Positions 34,540 to 47,221 of a stretch of DNA of 64,000 nt are shown piece after piece (within the stretch, counting starts at the first letter, position 1; each line of letters starts with the position of its first letter). A model generated the notes under the pieces. That model was not told where the DNA came from and ran no database searches. It saw nothing but the letters and a program-made list of their open reading frames with translations. The translations under genes were made by a program, and so were the position numbers. This DNA is from Iris pallida (lineage: Eukaryota; Streptophyta; Magnoliopsida; Asparagales; Iridaceae): the NCBI GenBank assembly GCA_029216955.1, contig JANAVB010003999.1, positions 3,853,999 to 3,917,998 on the forward strand. Reading direction: 5' to 3'.

Positions 34540-36390
34540 CTACGATACCAGTCGTAAGCTGAACCTCTGGAGCTGATCTTTGTGCCTCAAAACTTCAAAC
34601 TGTGCTTTGAGTTCACGCACTGCTTGAATGGCTTCACTGGTTTGTGGAAGCACATTTGATTGAATAGTCGTTGGATGTACCGTAACCCCTACTGGAGGTG
34701 GTACCTCATCTGGAATGATGGGATCTGGAGATGCAGAATTTTGATTAACAGCAGGCTCTTGAATATTCAAAGGTATATCAGCCCCTTGACTATCTTGAGT
34801 TTGTGCTGCTACTGGTATCGGAGTTATTACTGTAGGTTGAGCAGTTTGCTGATTCAAAATTATCTGATGCATGCTTTGCACCATGTTAAGCATGTCTTTC
34901 AATGATTGCTCCACGACAGTGAGACGTTGTTCCGTATTAGCAGAAGACGTCTCTGGTTCATCTCCAACAACGTAGAATTCAACCTCTCTTGAAGATATAG
35001 AGTGATTAGTATAGAAGTATGAATCCACACTATCGGTATCAGACTCAAAAGATTGAGTACCCCCAGCTTCTGAATCAGAAGTCTGCAATTGTCTTTGTCT
35101 TCTTGATCGAGTATTCTGATATACTCTTTCAAAGGAATCAAGAAGCTTGTTGAACTGTTGTTGACCTGGGGTTTGGGACATATTCCGTCTTGGATGTCGT
35201 CCTCTGTTAGTATGAGATGCCATGTTGACTGACACATATGACAGCTCATGTTCTTGGTCTTCAGCTTGATGTTGAGGCGAGTTAAAACTTAAACGATCAA
35301 AAACTGACCGTTTTGAAGCCGAACAACAACAATTGATCACAACCTAGTGATATTCACAATGATGTTTTTCTTGGGGGAATATTACCGGAGATTGTCTATT
35401 CTTACGTTTTTGTATTAGCAATTCACGTAAATCAGAAGGAATAGATGGAGTATTCTTCTTTATTACATTTGGGATAGAAAAACGTTTAATCTCTTGTGTA
35501 TAAAGAAGATTACTGGCTGCATTCGCAGAACCAAACTGTACATTTTTACGCGTTTGGAGTTGTGTGCGTAAATCTTGAGATTTAGCACGAAGGACTATAT
35601 TTTCTTGGCGTGTAATTTGTAAGTTTGGTATTTTGCGTAAAGCAGTATAAGAAAGTTGTTGGTGTAGGACAGAAGTTTTACCAATGACATTTTTACGCTG
35701 CACACGTTTAGGTACATTCACATTAGATGTGCAAACATCGTTATGAATTTTATCTACACTGTCAAAGACAGGAGACTTACCTTTACGCGTGGAGCATAAA
35801 AATTGATTATCTACCACGTCACAGACGGGAGATTTTGCTTTACGCGAGGAGCGTAATTTATTTGGGCCTACCACGTCACCGACGGGAGACTAATTCTTAC
35901 ACTCAGAAGCATAAACTTTAGAGTTTGCCCCATTACGAATGGGAGATTCATTCTTATGTACTGAGCGTAAAACTTGGTTCTTACCCACTAAGCGTAAAAC
36001 TTGATTCTTATGCAGTGGGCGTGAAACCTGATTATCTTCACCGTTACAAACGGGAGATAAATCGTCACACTTTGAGTGCAACTCTGAAGTAAGGACTGCC
36101 TCGTTATAAATGGGAGCCCCTACGACAGGAGTGGGAAGAATTCCCATGTCATCAGAAGCAATAGAGAGATCAGAAACCACTTTGGATTTGGGAATCCAAA
36201 CTTTTCGTGCTTTGCGAGACTTTTGAACATTGGAGTGGCGAGAACCACCCCCAGTTCGGAGCATTTCTTCATAGGCAGTCTGGTCGAAGTGCACAACCAG
36301 AGTCTTCTTGGTCGAACCGACCGAAACATCATCATATTGAGCAATCACCTCCTCGTTAGAGGAGAAGGTCGTCCCCAGCAGAGTCGCCAT
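34540..36390 (-). pseudogene. Element B N-terminal gag/ORF1 region
   Basis: One frame from an ATG at 36390 to 34540, interrupted by two TAG stops (near 35890 and 35344). The N-terminus is MATLLGTTFSSNEEV. The middle has repeated RKGKSPV/RKAKSPV and NQVLRSVHK/NQVLRLVGK peptides, which arise from embedded GCGTAAA/TTTACGC heptamers (8 exact copies at 35540-36000). The last third (MASHTNRGRHPRR, then a coiled-coil-like TVVEQSLKDMLNMVQSMHQI) looks like the gag N-terminus. The start codon lies inside the PBS sequence. Confidence 0.65.
36372..36389 (-). other. Element B PBS, tRNA-Arg-like
   Basis: On the minus strand TGGCGACTCTGCTGGGGA starts three bases from the LTR end. The TGGCGACTC start is complementary to a tRNA-Arg 3' end, reported for Ogre/Tat elements. 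The ATG of the first ORF overlaps it. Confidence 0.7.
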
Positions 36391-36392
36391 TT

Positions 36393-37510
36393 TGTTTCAA
36401 TTAACAAAATACCAGGAAAATTGGCTTTTGAAAATAAAACGAGAAAAAAGTACAAGAAATACAAATTTGATTCTGGGAAAGTATTGCTATGGAAGTCTGA
36501 TCTGTAAATGATCACTTTGTTCCTTGGACCATATGATGATGATGAAGATCACTGCTTGAAGTAGAACAACTTGGAAGAACTAAGTCACCAGAAAGGTATC
36601 GACGCACTTGGGCACTGATGGCGAGGCCGAATGCTTTCCTGCTTTGCTTCACTCTGTTCTGAAAGAAAAGTTGAAGAAGAATGCTCTGGAGAATCAAAGT
36701 CTCGAAGTTCTGATCTCTGTATTCTCTCCTGCCTCTCTGTGTCTGTCTTATGAGAAAAATAAGTCTATTTATAGACTTGGGCTCTGGTGCGTAAAAACTC
36801 AGCAAAAGTTCCGCCTTTACGCTAACAACCGCCACCCACGATCAAAGTCATCCTCTGTATACGTTGACACGTGTCCCATCAATTCAGTAAGAATAGGATG
36901 CACGTACACACGTTGTTCGGGATGTGTGGCATAAAAGCCATGTAGGCAAACCACGTTCCAAATTGATCAGAAAGAACAGGGCGTAAAAATAGCCTCAATG
37001 TACTCTGAGCGTAAAGCAATAGATTGAGCGTAAAGTAGCTTTAACGTAGACTTCCCGCGTAAAGTGGTTGTTAAATAACCTTGAGCGTAAAAATAGCTCA
37101 AATAGACTTTACGCACACGTCAACTGTTGAGCGTAAAAGCTCGTATAGTCCTCGTGCGTAAAAGAAGCCATAGTGTGAGCGTAAAGTAGCTCAATCCACA
37201 TACTAAACGTCAACATTGGTCTCTGTGTAAAAGACAAATCCCTTTGTGATATATGCCATCACTAATATCTCCATGTCAGAGTTTGTATTAAATGCGAGAT
37301 TTGACAGCTTTGTCCAGCGTAAAAGTGGCTGCTCTGTCCTTGGCATAAAATCATGGGTGTAGACCCGAGCGTAAAATGATCAGCCTTCTTAGGCGTAAAT
37401 TGATTAGCCTAGTCCTCGGCGTAAAGGAATTACCCGTTCTGCTAGGCGTAAAGCAGGTCACTTATGAATGAGATGACTCTTTCTTTGAAGCACTTTTTTA
37501 TGCTCCTACA
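36393..37510 (-). repeat. Element B 5' LTR
   Basis: Runs TGTTTCAATTAAC to GCTCCTACA on the plus strand. The TATA box TATAAATA (minus) is at 36766-36773. Upstream of it the same GCGTAAA array as in the 3' LTR occupies about 36980-37500. Confidence 0.95.
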
Positions 37511-37515
37511 ACTCA
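37511..37515. repeat. Element B target-site duplication, right
   Basis: ACTCA, matching 23542-23546. Confidence 0.85.
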
Positions 37516-39489
37516 ATGTACTCACCGCCCAATTCCTGGGACTTGGCATCTGTTTAGCATATATTCATTCGAATGCAAATCAATGCATACTCACAGCCCA
37601 GTTCTTGGGTCTTAACATCTATTTTACCATCTATTCATTGAGCCAAAGCTCGATATACTCACCGCTAAAGTATTTGGGACTTTGCCTTCACCTGTCATGT
37701 AATTAATCGCAATATCGTACAAGTATACAATTCATTTAGCCACAACAGTTTACGTTCAGGTGATTATTATCTTTCATTATCTTTCCAAATTCCATGCAAG
37801 GTGTTATTGAACAACTCAATATGAAACATAGCGTACTCATCCTTATTTTAAGCGTGAAGCTAAAGGATCTTTGAAGGGTTCAATACTACTCACATTCATA
37901 GGACGATTCCTGCCATGATCGCATAGCCTTCCAAGCGATCCTTCGCATAATCCCAAGTCCAACAAGGCTTCATCGAACCAACCATCCATCATAAGGCATC
38001 TTGCGGGTCGGGGCACTACAATATATACTACTCAGAAAAAGTTTCGTCCTCGAAACTCAAAACAAAACTCATTCCCAAAACTTCAACCGACTTTTCATGA
38101 AACTTCTCAACGCTCGACTTGCACTATTTAATATTTCTCCGTAATCTTCGATTGATTTTTAAGTAATGTACTGTCTCGTTATAATATCCCAATTGATTCA
38201 ACATAGTTTACCATCTTTGATCTTTCCTCCGACACTCGTGCAAATCCTTTAGCATATGATAATCCTCCCCGTGGCTTCGTTTGAATTCAACATACCACTT
38301 AGTTGGAATCATACACATATTTTAGGCGTCCCAGAAATATATGCATTTCAGCCAAGTTCAGTGATAGGGAAGACGAACGAGCTACGGTGTAACTTCCTTT
38401 CCGAACATCAGTAATTATTTTTGAGCATCTCGTAAAATCCCACTTTGTTTATTCGATATCCCAACCAACTAATAACACAATAGATGTTACAAATTCCAAC
38501 TCGAGAAATTTTCCTCAACCGATCCAACAATTCCAAAATATTCCGACTTAGATGTATCAAGTATTCCTTTCAAGTTCATTGTCATCCATGCCACAAAAGT
38601 TGATAAATCCTATAGCCATATTTCATTTCGATATCCGATTTTCATCGATCAATTCTTGTATTCATCATCGTTCGCATCCATACACTTTATTTGCAACTTG
38701 TAAATTTACTGATCATAATCCATCTTCCAAATCGTACCATCCTTCAAATTGTACCACCATTCCACTATAGTAACATTTCTCGCTGTACTCAAATATTTTC
38801 TTATATTGATCAAGCCAACATATTATCCTCTCGTATAAGCAACTCTTATATTCCAGCAACATTAATCCCGAGGGTCATTCTTATTCACATTCGCTCTCGC
38901 CGATCTCGGCTATATGCACTTTTCAATTCCGTCGTTACATTTATCCTCAATTCTGATCTGATCAATAAAATTATTCCAACTGTCTCAAAGCACTACCATC
39001 AATTTTACGTAGCTCAATATCAATCGACCAAATCCAACCAGTTCTAATAATTTCCAGCATTCCAACAAAGGTAACTCAATTTCCGACGTTCCAATAAGGC
39101 AACCAAATTTTCGAAACCAACATGATCCGTCATCCCATCCAATATCATAACATCAAAATTTCCCAAATATCCATTCCATTCCAAGGTTACCTTTCGACAC
39201 ATCCTACTCATTCCGACTATACTCACGCAACATCAATAGGGACATCCTACGGTTTTCCAACAGTCAACTTAGCATTCAGTCAAGTCTCTATGGTCAGCTA
39301 ATCTATGCTAAACCAAACATTCAGCTAGCTCATATGAGATGAGTAGCTATCATGGACATACTTATCTCTTATCTTAGAGGCAACCAATTCTCATCATAGG
39401 GGCAACTCTATGGTCTGACCAACTTAGGGACATGGGGCACCACCCCAATCTTATGAACTTATTCCCAACACGGACAACTGAAGAACATA

Positions 39490-39640
39490 GCCAACCAATC
39501 TGAAACTTAAGCAACCAACAACATTCTAGGCAACCAACCGACACTCTAGGCAACCAAACGACATTCCAGTCAATCAACCGATATTCTAATCAATCAACCG
39601 ACTTTCTAAGCAACCAACCAACATTCTAGGGTCAAGTATT
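39490..39640. repeat. CAACCAAC(C)GACATTCTA short repeats
   Basis: About seven imperfect units of 20-25 bp within the non-coding interior of element Y. Confidence 0.7.
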
Positions 39641-41469
39641 TCTACCCGTACTCATACTCGGGTCATACCCAACGAAGTCTCATTCTAGACTTACCCGCAA
39701 TCGATAAAATCTATCCAACAACTCTATCCAACAATTCTATCCCACAATTCTTATGGGTTAATCCGAAACTATCATATAAAACTTATCAATCGAATATCCG
39801 AACTTTCAATTTCCACTTGCATAGACATAGCATCTGTTTGATCCAACTTGCATCCTCATATCGTACTCAATTTGTCTATTCAATCGGGTCAACTATTCCG
39901 AGTCATCATCCGACATTGCTATCTCAATAGTTTATCACTTATGATCTCTTCCTACGGTCTCTTCGCGACATATTCGTTTTCCACATTCTTAGATCATCGA
40001 TACGGTCTGTACCCCTTAACCAATAGCATAAGCAACTATAAAATCGTATTTCTTCCGAGGCATCATTTATAAATTTTCTAGCACCAACACGGTCATCTCT
40101 TAGCAATTCACGTTAACCATCAATATTCGTTTTGCATCATCTCCTTGTGATTCCATAAGAAGATTTACTATTCATGCACCGATCCAATCTCTATAGCACC
40201 AATCATCTAACATTCGTACTTCGGTCATCCAATTGAATATGAAATAACTTAATTAGCTAAGTCATAATCCAGTAATTCTATATTCCACCAAACTTGTTAT
40301 TCCTGCGACAACATCATCTACCGATATGGTCTATTACGTATCGCTGCACCTCGATACTTATTTGTATCCCAGCCATTCGACTCACATAAGGAACATATAC
40401 TCTTTCATGTATCAAGGGATAAGTACTCATTCTCTATGCCTCAAAATAGTCAAGGGTCATAACTTGTTAATTTGGGACACATCAATTTCCTTCAAGCATA
40501 CTGCACCACGTGCTAAGATCATCTATTCCTCAATCCCATCCTCAATCTTTTCGGTCGTTGATGCAACTCTCTGCATCTTCTAAATCATTTGCAACATCCC
40601 GATAGGCGTCTAACATTTTCTCAATTCTGTCGATATCCAGTATGCAAATTTCTTATACTCAATTCCAACATCGTTCAATATTCGGTCCATCTTATTCTTT
40701 CAATCATTTGATAGCAACACAACACCATCGTTACTAAGCCTACCATCCTTTTACCCAACTGATCCAAGTCTTCGCCTGAATCTGAAATTTCTCTCATTCC
40801 CAACCAAGGCATTCACTTCATATTCTCAATTCTCTTATTACCCAACATAATGCTAACCAACATGGTCTAGCGATGGTTCATCTGAACACATCAAAATCTC
40901 ACAACGGGTCATCCGACTTAACTATCAGGGGACACACCTAGCCGTCATGTATCAATCGTAAACTCAGCTACGATTCGATACCACCCAATACCTTATAGGT
41001 AAAGCAATCACAAAATCATAAACACATCAAGGGTCAAGGGACATCTTATCACGACGAGGGTATATGTAATATACCACTCAGAGCTCAAGCCATTCTGACA
41101 CAATATTCCCTTGCATCAAACCAACGTCCAATATGGACAATCCATCCTGCAGTGGTTATGCTGACCACAAATACCGACTCATGATTCTGTCGATTCCTAT
41201 TCACTGAAATCCATGCGCATTCTGTTCCAGCATACCATGCCATCACCCACTATCGATTGCTGTATAACAATCGATTCAAAGAATCCCACACATAAGACAT
41301 CCAGCATACATCACAAACTTGTTATCACATCGCATCATTGTTATTCTTTTTGGTATCTTTTAGAAATTCAACAAAGCACACATATCATAGCCTACATATT
41401 TAGACTTATTGCATGGAACACCCAGTGAGAGGTTAGAATGATCAACGGACTTTCAGTCAAGGGAACAAC

Positions 41470-41680
41470 TTAGAATAGTTTGGAAGCAACACAGAATAAT
41501 CGCGGAAGCACTATGAGTCATCATAGAGGCAACTTTGATTTCATCGCGGAAGCAACTTTGAGTATTCGCGGAAGCAACTTTGATTCACCGCGGAAGCAAT
41601 TTTTGAATAATCGCGGAAGCAATCTTTGAATCATCGCGGAAGCAGCTTAGAATTATCTTAGTAGCAACATTGATTCGAAA
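41470..41680. repeat. GCGGAAGCAACTTTGA repeats in element Y leader
   Basis: At least seven copies of CGCGGAAGCAA(C)TTTGA(A/T)T spaced 25-30 bp, next to the PBS and in the region that would be the 5' leader of the element RNA. Confidence 0.8.
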
Positions 41681-41714
41681 CAAATCGAATAGGAATCCAA
41701 GGACGTAAAGCCGT

Positions 41715-41726
41715 GCTCTGATACCA
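41715..41726 (-). other. PBS of element Y (initiator Met type)
   Basis: On the minus strand TGGTATCAGAGC lies three bases inside the 5' LTR end. Confidence 0.85.
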
Positions 41727-43679
41727 TTATGTCACGCCCCGATCTCGAAGGATCGAAAACTAGCCACTGGACGTGATGCCGTACAAGTCTAGATTGCACT
41801 TGTACAAGGCAAAACCATTACAGTTCCTGGTATTTCTCAGAAAACATCGATAACGCAGCAGAACCAAGCATGATAATTTGAAGTCACACAAGATATAAAG
41901 AAATGTATCTCTTTATTGATAATCATAATGGAATACAAGACTTGTAGCGGAATACAGAATTTACAACTGATTACAAGACTTTTGAATAGCCAAATGAATG
42001 TATACACTTGCCCTTTAGGCTACAAATGAATATACCGACTTCTTTACAATGAACTTGCTAATATGGCTACAATCTCACTGGTACAACTGAGTTCCCCTGT
42101 TCCATACATTATGTCCCGTATAGCAGAAGACATCATCTTGAAAGAAGAGCTTCTGCACATCCATCCGATTCATTGATGCCAAGCACTGATTCACAGGATT
42201 TCCCCCAAGCAAACACCTGTAATATTGCCCACAACGTGGGTCAGTACATCATCAATATACTGGCGAGCGGTGCTGGCCCAACTCACCTAAGAAGACAACA
42301 CTAAGTAATCATGTTACAGAACATTATTAACAGTGGTCTTTCTCGTTGCCTTTGTCACGACGCGCATCCTGTATAGGGGCACGAGAAGTGGGTACGTCCA
42401 GCCTACGCCGCAGTGTCGGCGGTAGTAAGCTGTCCTAGGTTGCTAACTAATCTCATGCAGTGTATAAAGAACTTTTTCAGATGTCAGCTCCGAATGGAGG
42501 ACAAGTAAAGAATAGGATATACTCAAACACAGTCTAAAACACGATAAGAAAACATAGAAGTTATACCTAAGGAATTAAAGACAACAACAACTAACTACTA
42601 AAATAATACAACAATGTCTCAAACAAACTTAATACAAACTCAATATCTTAACTTTAATACAACAAGTCAAAAGCTAAAGTAGTCTACTAGCTAATCTCCT
42701 GAATCACTCCTGAGAGTCGGGACCAAAGGTAGCTAATCCCTCTCCAGGTCCATGGTAAGTAGGGCATGTGTCCTCAGGATTATCATCTGTAATATTTTCA
42801 ACAGGTCCAATCAGGACAGGAACGAGTACAACTCATCTAGAAAAATCCAAGTAAATGACAAAGAACTATAAAGCAGTTATAGACAGTTTTATTGATGAGC
42901 ATGGAAGTTTTATACAGGTAATGATGGCATAGGGAAATAGTAAGATACAAGAAAAGAAAGGTAACTAAAACAAGAGAAGAATCATGGGAATAAAGACTGA
43001 AATAAAAGCTAACCGAACTAGAATAACATGTATGAGTCTAGACAGTACGATATAAGTCTAATGTAATCCCAGTGTGAGTCCAGTCCATATAATTCGATAC
43101 CAGATAATTTCCAGTATAAGATGAGTCCAACAGTGATCAATGAATCCAGGGTGAGTCCAACTATGATCTAACAGTGTGTTTTAAAATACCGAGGTCGACA
43201 TGTAAACGGCTGTAGGTATCAGGCACATCTCTCACTGATCGGGCAAGAGATGGCTATGCTTTCGATAGATTCCAGTGGGAGATTCTGGATTTGGGGTATG
43301 TCTACACATCTTACTCAATATTTCCCCGCCCAGCAAGTGAATCCAAAATCGACAAAAGAATCGAGATGAGTCCGGCCAATACATGATGATTCCAGAAATA
43401 ATTTCGGAATGATTCCAATGACTCCAGTAATAGAGGCCAGCAAGTAAGGTATGTGTCGATACATGAATCCAGAAATATCCATACGTGTTGATACAGAAAA
43501 TCACATAGAACTAACTAGAACTGAAATACAGTAATTGACAAATAAATGAGAGAACTATCAGAGAATGTACTCGTCTGATACTCTGAAAAGAGTAGTATAA
43601 TATCAGATGTCTGTACCAGGGTCACAATGTCCTAAAATAGAGCAATACAGTTATGATATGTCCAAAATGAAGGTAAATG

Positions 43680-44480
43680 AAATCTACAATACAATCTATA
43701 TAAATTCTAAGCCAATCTAGGTCAAAGTCAAACTTGGTCAACTCTTCAATCAAACTAAGTCAAATTAAGTCATACTAGGTCACAAGAAGTTAAACTAAGT
43801 CATACAAGGTCAAACAAGGTTAAACAAGTCTAATCTAGGTTAAAGTCAACTCTTGGTCAAACATTCTAGCCAAACTAGTCAAGTTATCTAGGATTTAGTC
43901 AATAATGGTCAAACTAGTCAATATGGTCAAACTAGGTCAAAGTCTAGGTCAATCTTAGACTAACTAAGGTTTTGGTTAAACATAGACTAGTCAACAAGGT
44001 AATTAGGTCAATGGTCAACTCTTTAAGGCTAACTCAAACCAATCATAGGCTATCAAGTCTTAAGATACCTAAGATTCTATACCACAAAGCTAAGGCATAA
44101 CCAATTATCTATACAAAGTATATCACACATAAATACATATATATAATACCAACCTTAATCCTATAATCAAGCTAATCCCATACTCCAACTCAAGTCATGA
44201 CTCAACTCTAAGTATTTCACTTAACCCCATACATATCTTAATCTATATAGGACTATCCACATAACCTATATGGTCAAACCTAAACCAATTAGTCAGTAGT
44301 CTATGGTTTAGTCAACTTAGTCAAACTAGTCCTTCTATGTTCATCTAAGTCATTTCTAGGTCAATTAGGTCAAGGTTTGACCCATATTTGACTTTGGTCA
44401 ACCATGGTCAACAATCTAGTCAAACTAGGTCTACTAGACCTAATGGTCAACTCTAACTTGCTACTAACCATAGGCTAGTA
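43680..44480 (-). repeat. TTGAC (W-box core) array in LTR V
   Basis: About 27 copies of (A/G)GTCAA on the plus strand, i.e. TTGAC(C/T) on the minus (element) strand, in 800 bp. A matching array is in LTR U at 62940-63075. Confidence 0.8.
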
Positions 44481-44695
44481 ATCCTAGGGCACTAAGACAT
44501 ATATACAATACATATATACATAGGCCATAGGCTAAGACTTCAAGTCTATATCATATATATACATATCTAATTTTATATACCCAACTATATATATAATACC
44601 ATAATTTATATATATATATACCCATACACATCCATATAACCATATATAGCTAAACATACATAATACCCACATATAACCCCTCTATATATATAATG

Positions 44696-44697
<2 letters not shown>

Positions 44698-44768
<71 letters not shown>

Positions 44769-44804
44769 CTCTATATATAGATATGATTCACTATATATAT
44801 AATA

Positions 44805-44840
<36 letters not shown>
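44698..44840. repeat. (TA)n microsatellite
   Basis: Two long TA runs separated by a short imperfect stretch. ORFs translating as Ile/Tyr repeats here are artefacts. Confidence 0.95.
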
Positions 44841-45364
44841 TACATATAGAGAGAGAGAGAGTGAAAGGAGAGTGAGAGTGTGAAGGTGATGGGGTGTCAT
44901 GTGTGTGAACATGTGTGTGTGTGTGTACTGTGAAATGGGGGGTTAAATCTCAGGAAAACTGAGATGGGGACACACCTACACACACATACTTATAATATAT
45001 ATATATATATTTTTTTTTACTTATAATATATATATATATACACACAAACCTACATATATACAAACATATACACACTCACACACTTACATACACACACATA
45101 TACTTATATACATATATATACAGTATATATACACACAAATATACGTATATATGCACACAAAAATCAATTTGAAATTCGTTTTAAATACAAAAAAACCTCC
45201 AGGAATTACTGTTCATAAATGAACCCATAGGTAACCACCCAAAATCGATCTAAACCCAACTATAACCTAAAACCAAGGGTTGGTAATCGTGTCCCCACAC
45301 GTGTACGTGTCGTGTGTGTCAATAGGAGTCCACCACGACACGACACGGCGTGTCCAGGAGTAAA

Positions 45365-47026
45365 AAACTGACATGACATGATAGTGGCCCGTCGTGGCGC
45401 ACTCCTGACAAGAACTTTTGACATGATAACCTGGCATGATATATCTTGATAAGCTGTTGCGACGGCTACCTGACATGACCTGACCCGTATAAGTAACCTG
45501 GACACCGTAGGCGATTGTGCTTGTACAAATAATCCAGTCCTGTCTTACATCATATCTAGGAGGGGACTCCTGAGTACCACGGTCAGGAGTACCTACTGAA
45601 ATAGACTAAGGTTAATGCCTAGAATAATTCACTAGACATGAAGAGATGTTCCCCAGTTACGGGCGATCCCGTTATCCCGGCTGCAAATGTTTGGACTTGT
45701 AGCCTGCCGACGAGTAGGGCACATTTCCAACCCACTGTTATGTGGGGCACCCACCATTGTCACTTAAATGATTGTACTCTATTGTCACTTAAATGATTGA
45801 ACTCTCTAAATTGTCACTATAATGTTCGTCTGGATAACCTGGATAGCTGCAGGGCCTGTGACTACTTGGAGCATCTCATTGCATCTTGCTAGTAACTAGG
45901 ATTGTGATAACCCTAGTTAGTTAATGTAGAAAGCCGTAGGCAATGATTGGCCGTGATTGATTGGATGGAGTCTAGTCCAGTATAGTATTGTCTAGAAGTG
46001 ATTGATCGTAAGATTGTACCAGAATAATTGAATAATTGTCACTCCAGATTGTCACTATAATGATTGTACTCTACTGTCACTCTAGTGTATTATACTCTTC
46101 ATTGTCACTTTTATCACTGTACTCTCTCCTTTTCACCTTAATGATTGTCACCTTTAGCAAAAAAATGATCAGAGATTATGTTCTGTTCAGGCGAAGGGTT
46201 ACAATCTCGGTCCTTGTTTGGTTTAAGGATTGTAACCTGGCTTCTGGAATAGTATCTTCGTCTTCTCTTCATATATTGTCCAGCTATATTCTCCAGTTGT
46301 CTTATGTTAATGATGTTTCACTTAATTATTTTCTCTGATTGGGATAAGTGCATTGGTAGTACACAAACCTCAATCTGTGTTACTTATTGTTGTTTTTCTT
46401 ACATGTTGAATGCTAATGATTTGCTGGTTTTAGTTCCTAAGTGAAGCCTCCTTTGTGGCACTTGCTCTTTCTGGGGTCTGACCTAGCTGGTTTTGTATGG
46501 CCAGATACCGGAGCAGCACCAAAGGATCTTCCTGCTTTCCAGCCCGATGGTGGTCACCAGGCGTAACCAAGGCATTGAGTGGGTTTATTTTTGCTCTTCC
46601 ACTCTATTATAAAATTATTCTTTTGAGGCGTTTAGCCGCCGAGCAAGTGTTAGCTCGTGTACATTTTACTTATTGTCTGCCTACGGGCTGTAATATGATT
46701 GACAAGCCCCGGGGGTTGATCATGTATGACTGAACTCTTGCTAGTCCTCACATTTTATAACGACTAGCTTCATGATCATTCCGAATATATAATGTATGGA
46801 ATGCCTTACTATTGTGTATTTGGTGGTCTAACATCTTGTAACTATTATTAGTTGGTTGAGATTGAGACAATAGGCTAATTTATGACCTTAAGAGACTGAT
46901 GGATTGTAGTAAAATCCTCACATATCTAGACAGCCGTGACCGTATAGCGGAGTGGATTCTATTCCGTTATACGTAGCTGGCTATGTCTGCCCCCGCTCTC
47001 CAGTATTCTGGTTCTGGGGCGTAACA
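45365..47026 (+). repeat. Element W 5' LTR, lacking its first half
   Basis: A near-identical direct repeat of 50524-52184. It ends GGGGCGTAACA (GGGGCGTGACA in the partner). No clear PBS follows. Confidence 0.9.
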
Positions 47027-47221
47027 TGATTTAAGTGGTGGCCCATGCAGGTCTTGTAAATCAAGATGTGTGAGGGTTTACCGGATAGATGTCTCAATCT
47101 GTACTCTCCTTTGATTTCCACTCGTATCTTCATATATCCTTGAATCCCTGACTTGAAAACATGCTTGCATTATTGTTCTATCCTGGTCCTTCCTTAATAT
47201 TTCTGATGTTATTGCTTCAGT

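Larger units (their letters stand above)
23547..37510 (-). mobile_element. Element B: Tat-lineage Ty3/gypsy retrotransposon
   Basis: A 13,964-bp minus-strand element with two 1118-bp LTRs, an ACTCA target duplication, a tRNA-Arg-like PBS, and the order gag, protease, RT, RNase H, second RNase H, integrase. The second (archaeal-type) RNase H after the first and the CX2HX4HX4C gag zinc motif mark the Tat lineage. Coding is broken by several stops and frame changes, yet the LTRs differ at only about 30 of 1118 positions by eye (about 97% identity), so insertion is fairly recent. Between integrase and 3' LTR lie about 2.9 kb with three candidate genes on the opposite strand. The heptamer GCGTAAA is repeated across the element. 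Confidence 0.9.
22163..38020 (-). repeat. Element Y 3' LTR, split by element B
   Basis: LTR sequence lies at 22163-23546 and 37516-38020, about 1.9 kb once element B and its target duplication are removed. On the minus strand it starts TGTAGTGCCCCGACCCGC at 38020 and ends CGGGGCGTGACA at 22163. Confidence 0.85.
38021..41714 (-). other. Element Y internal region, no gag-pol
   Basis: Only short ORFs on both strands and no retroviral motif. The end next to the 3' LTR still reads EFRGRNFF and a stop (minus, near 38050), like the last codons of chromovirus pol, which suggests derivation from an autonomous parent. It contains CAACCAACCGACATTCTAGG-type repeats at 39490-39640. Confidence 0.65.
42353..45364 (-). 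mobile_element. Gypsy LTR V, truncated
   Basis: On the minus strand the end is CGTCGTGACA at 42353. The block at 42784-42930 is a close inverted match to 63880-63994 in LTR U, so V and U are one family in opposite orientation. V lacks its start: at 45364 it joins the truncated LTR of element W. It contains TTGAC repeats (43680-44480), TA microsatellite and GGACAC-rich DNA at 45280-45355. Confidence 0.75.

Noticed and set aside
38021..41714. Small ORFs inside element Y
   Set aside because: All are short, AT-biased and without gag-pol motifs; not supported as genes.
44693..44912. ORFs in the TA microsatellite
   Set aside because: Ile/Tyr dipeptide repeats only; the same holds for 17990-18229.
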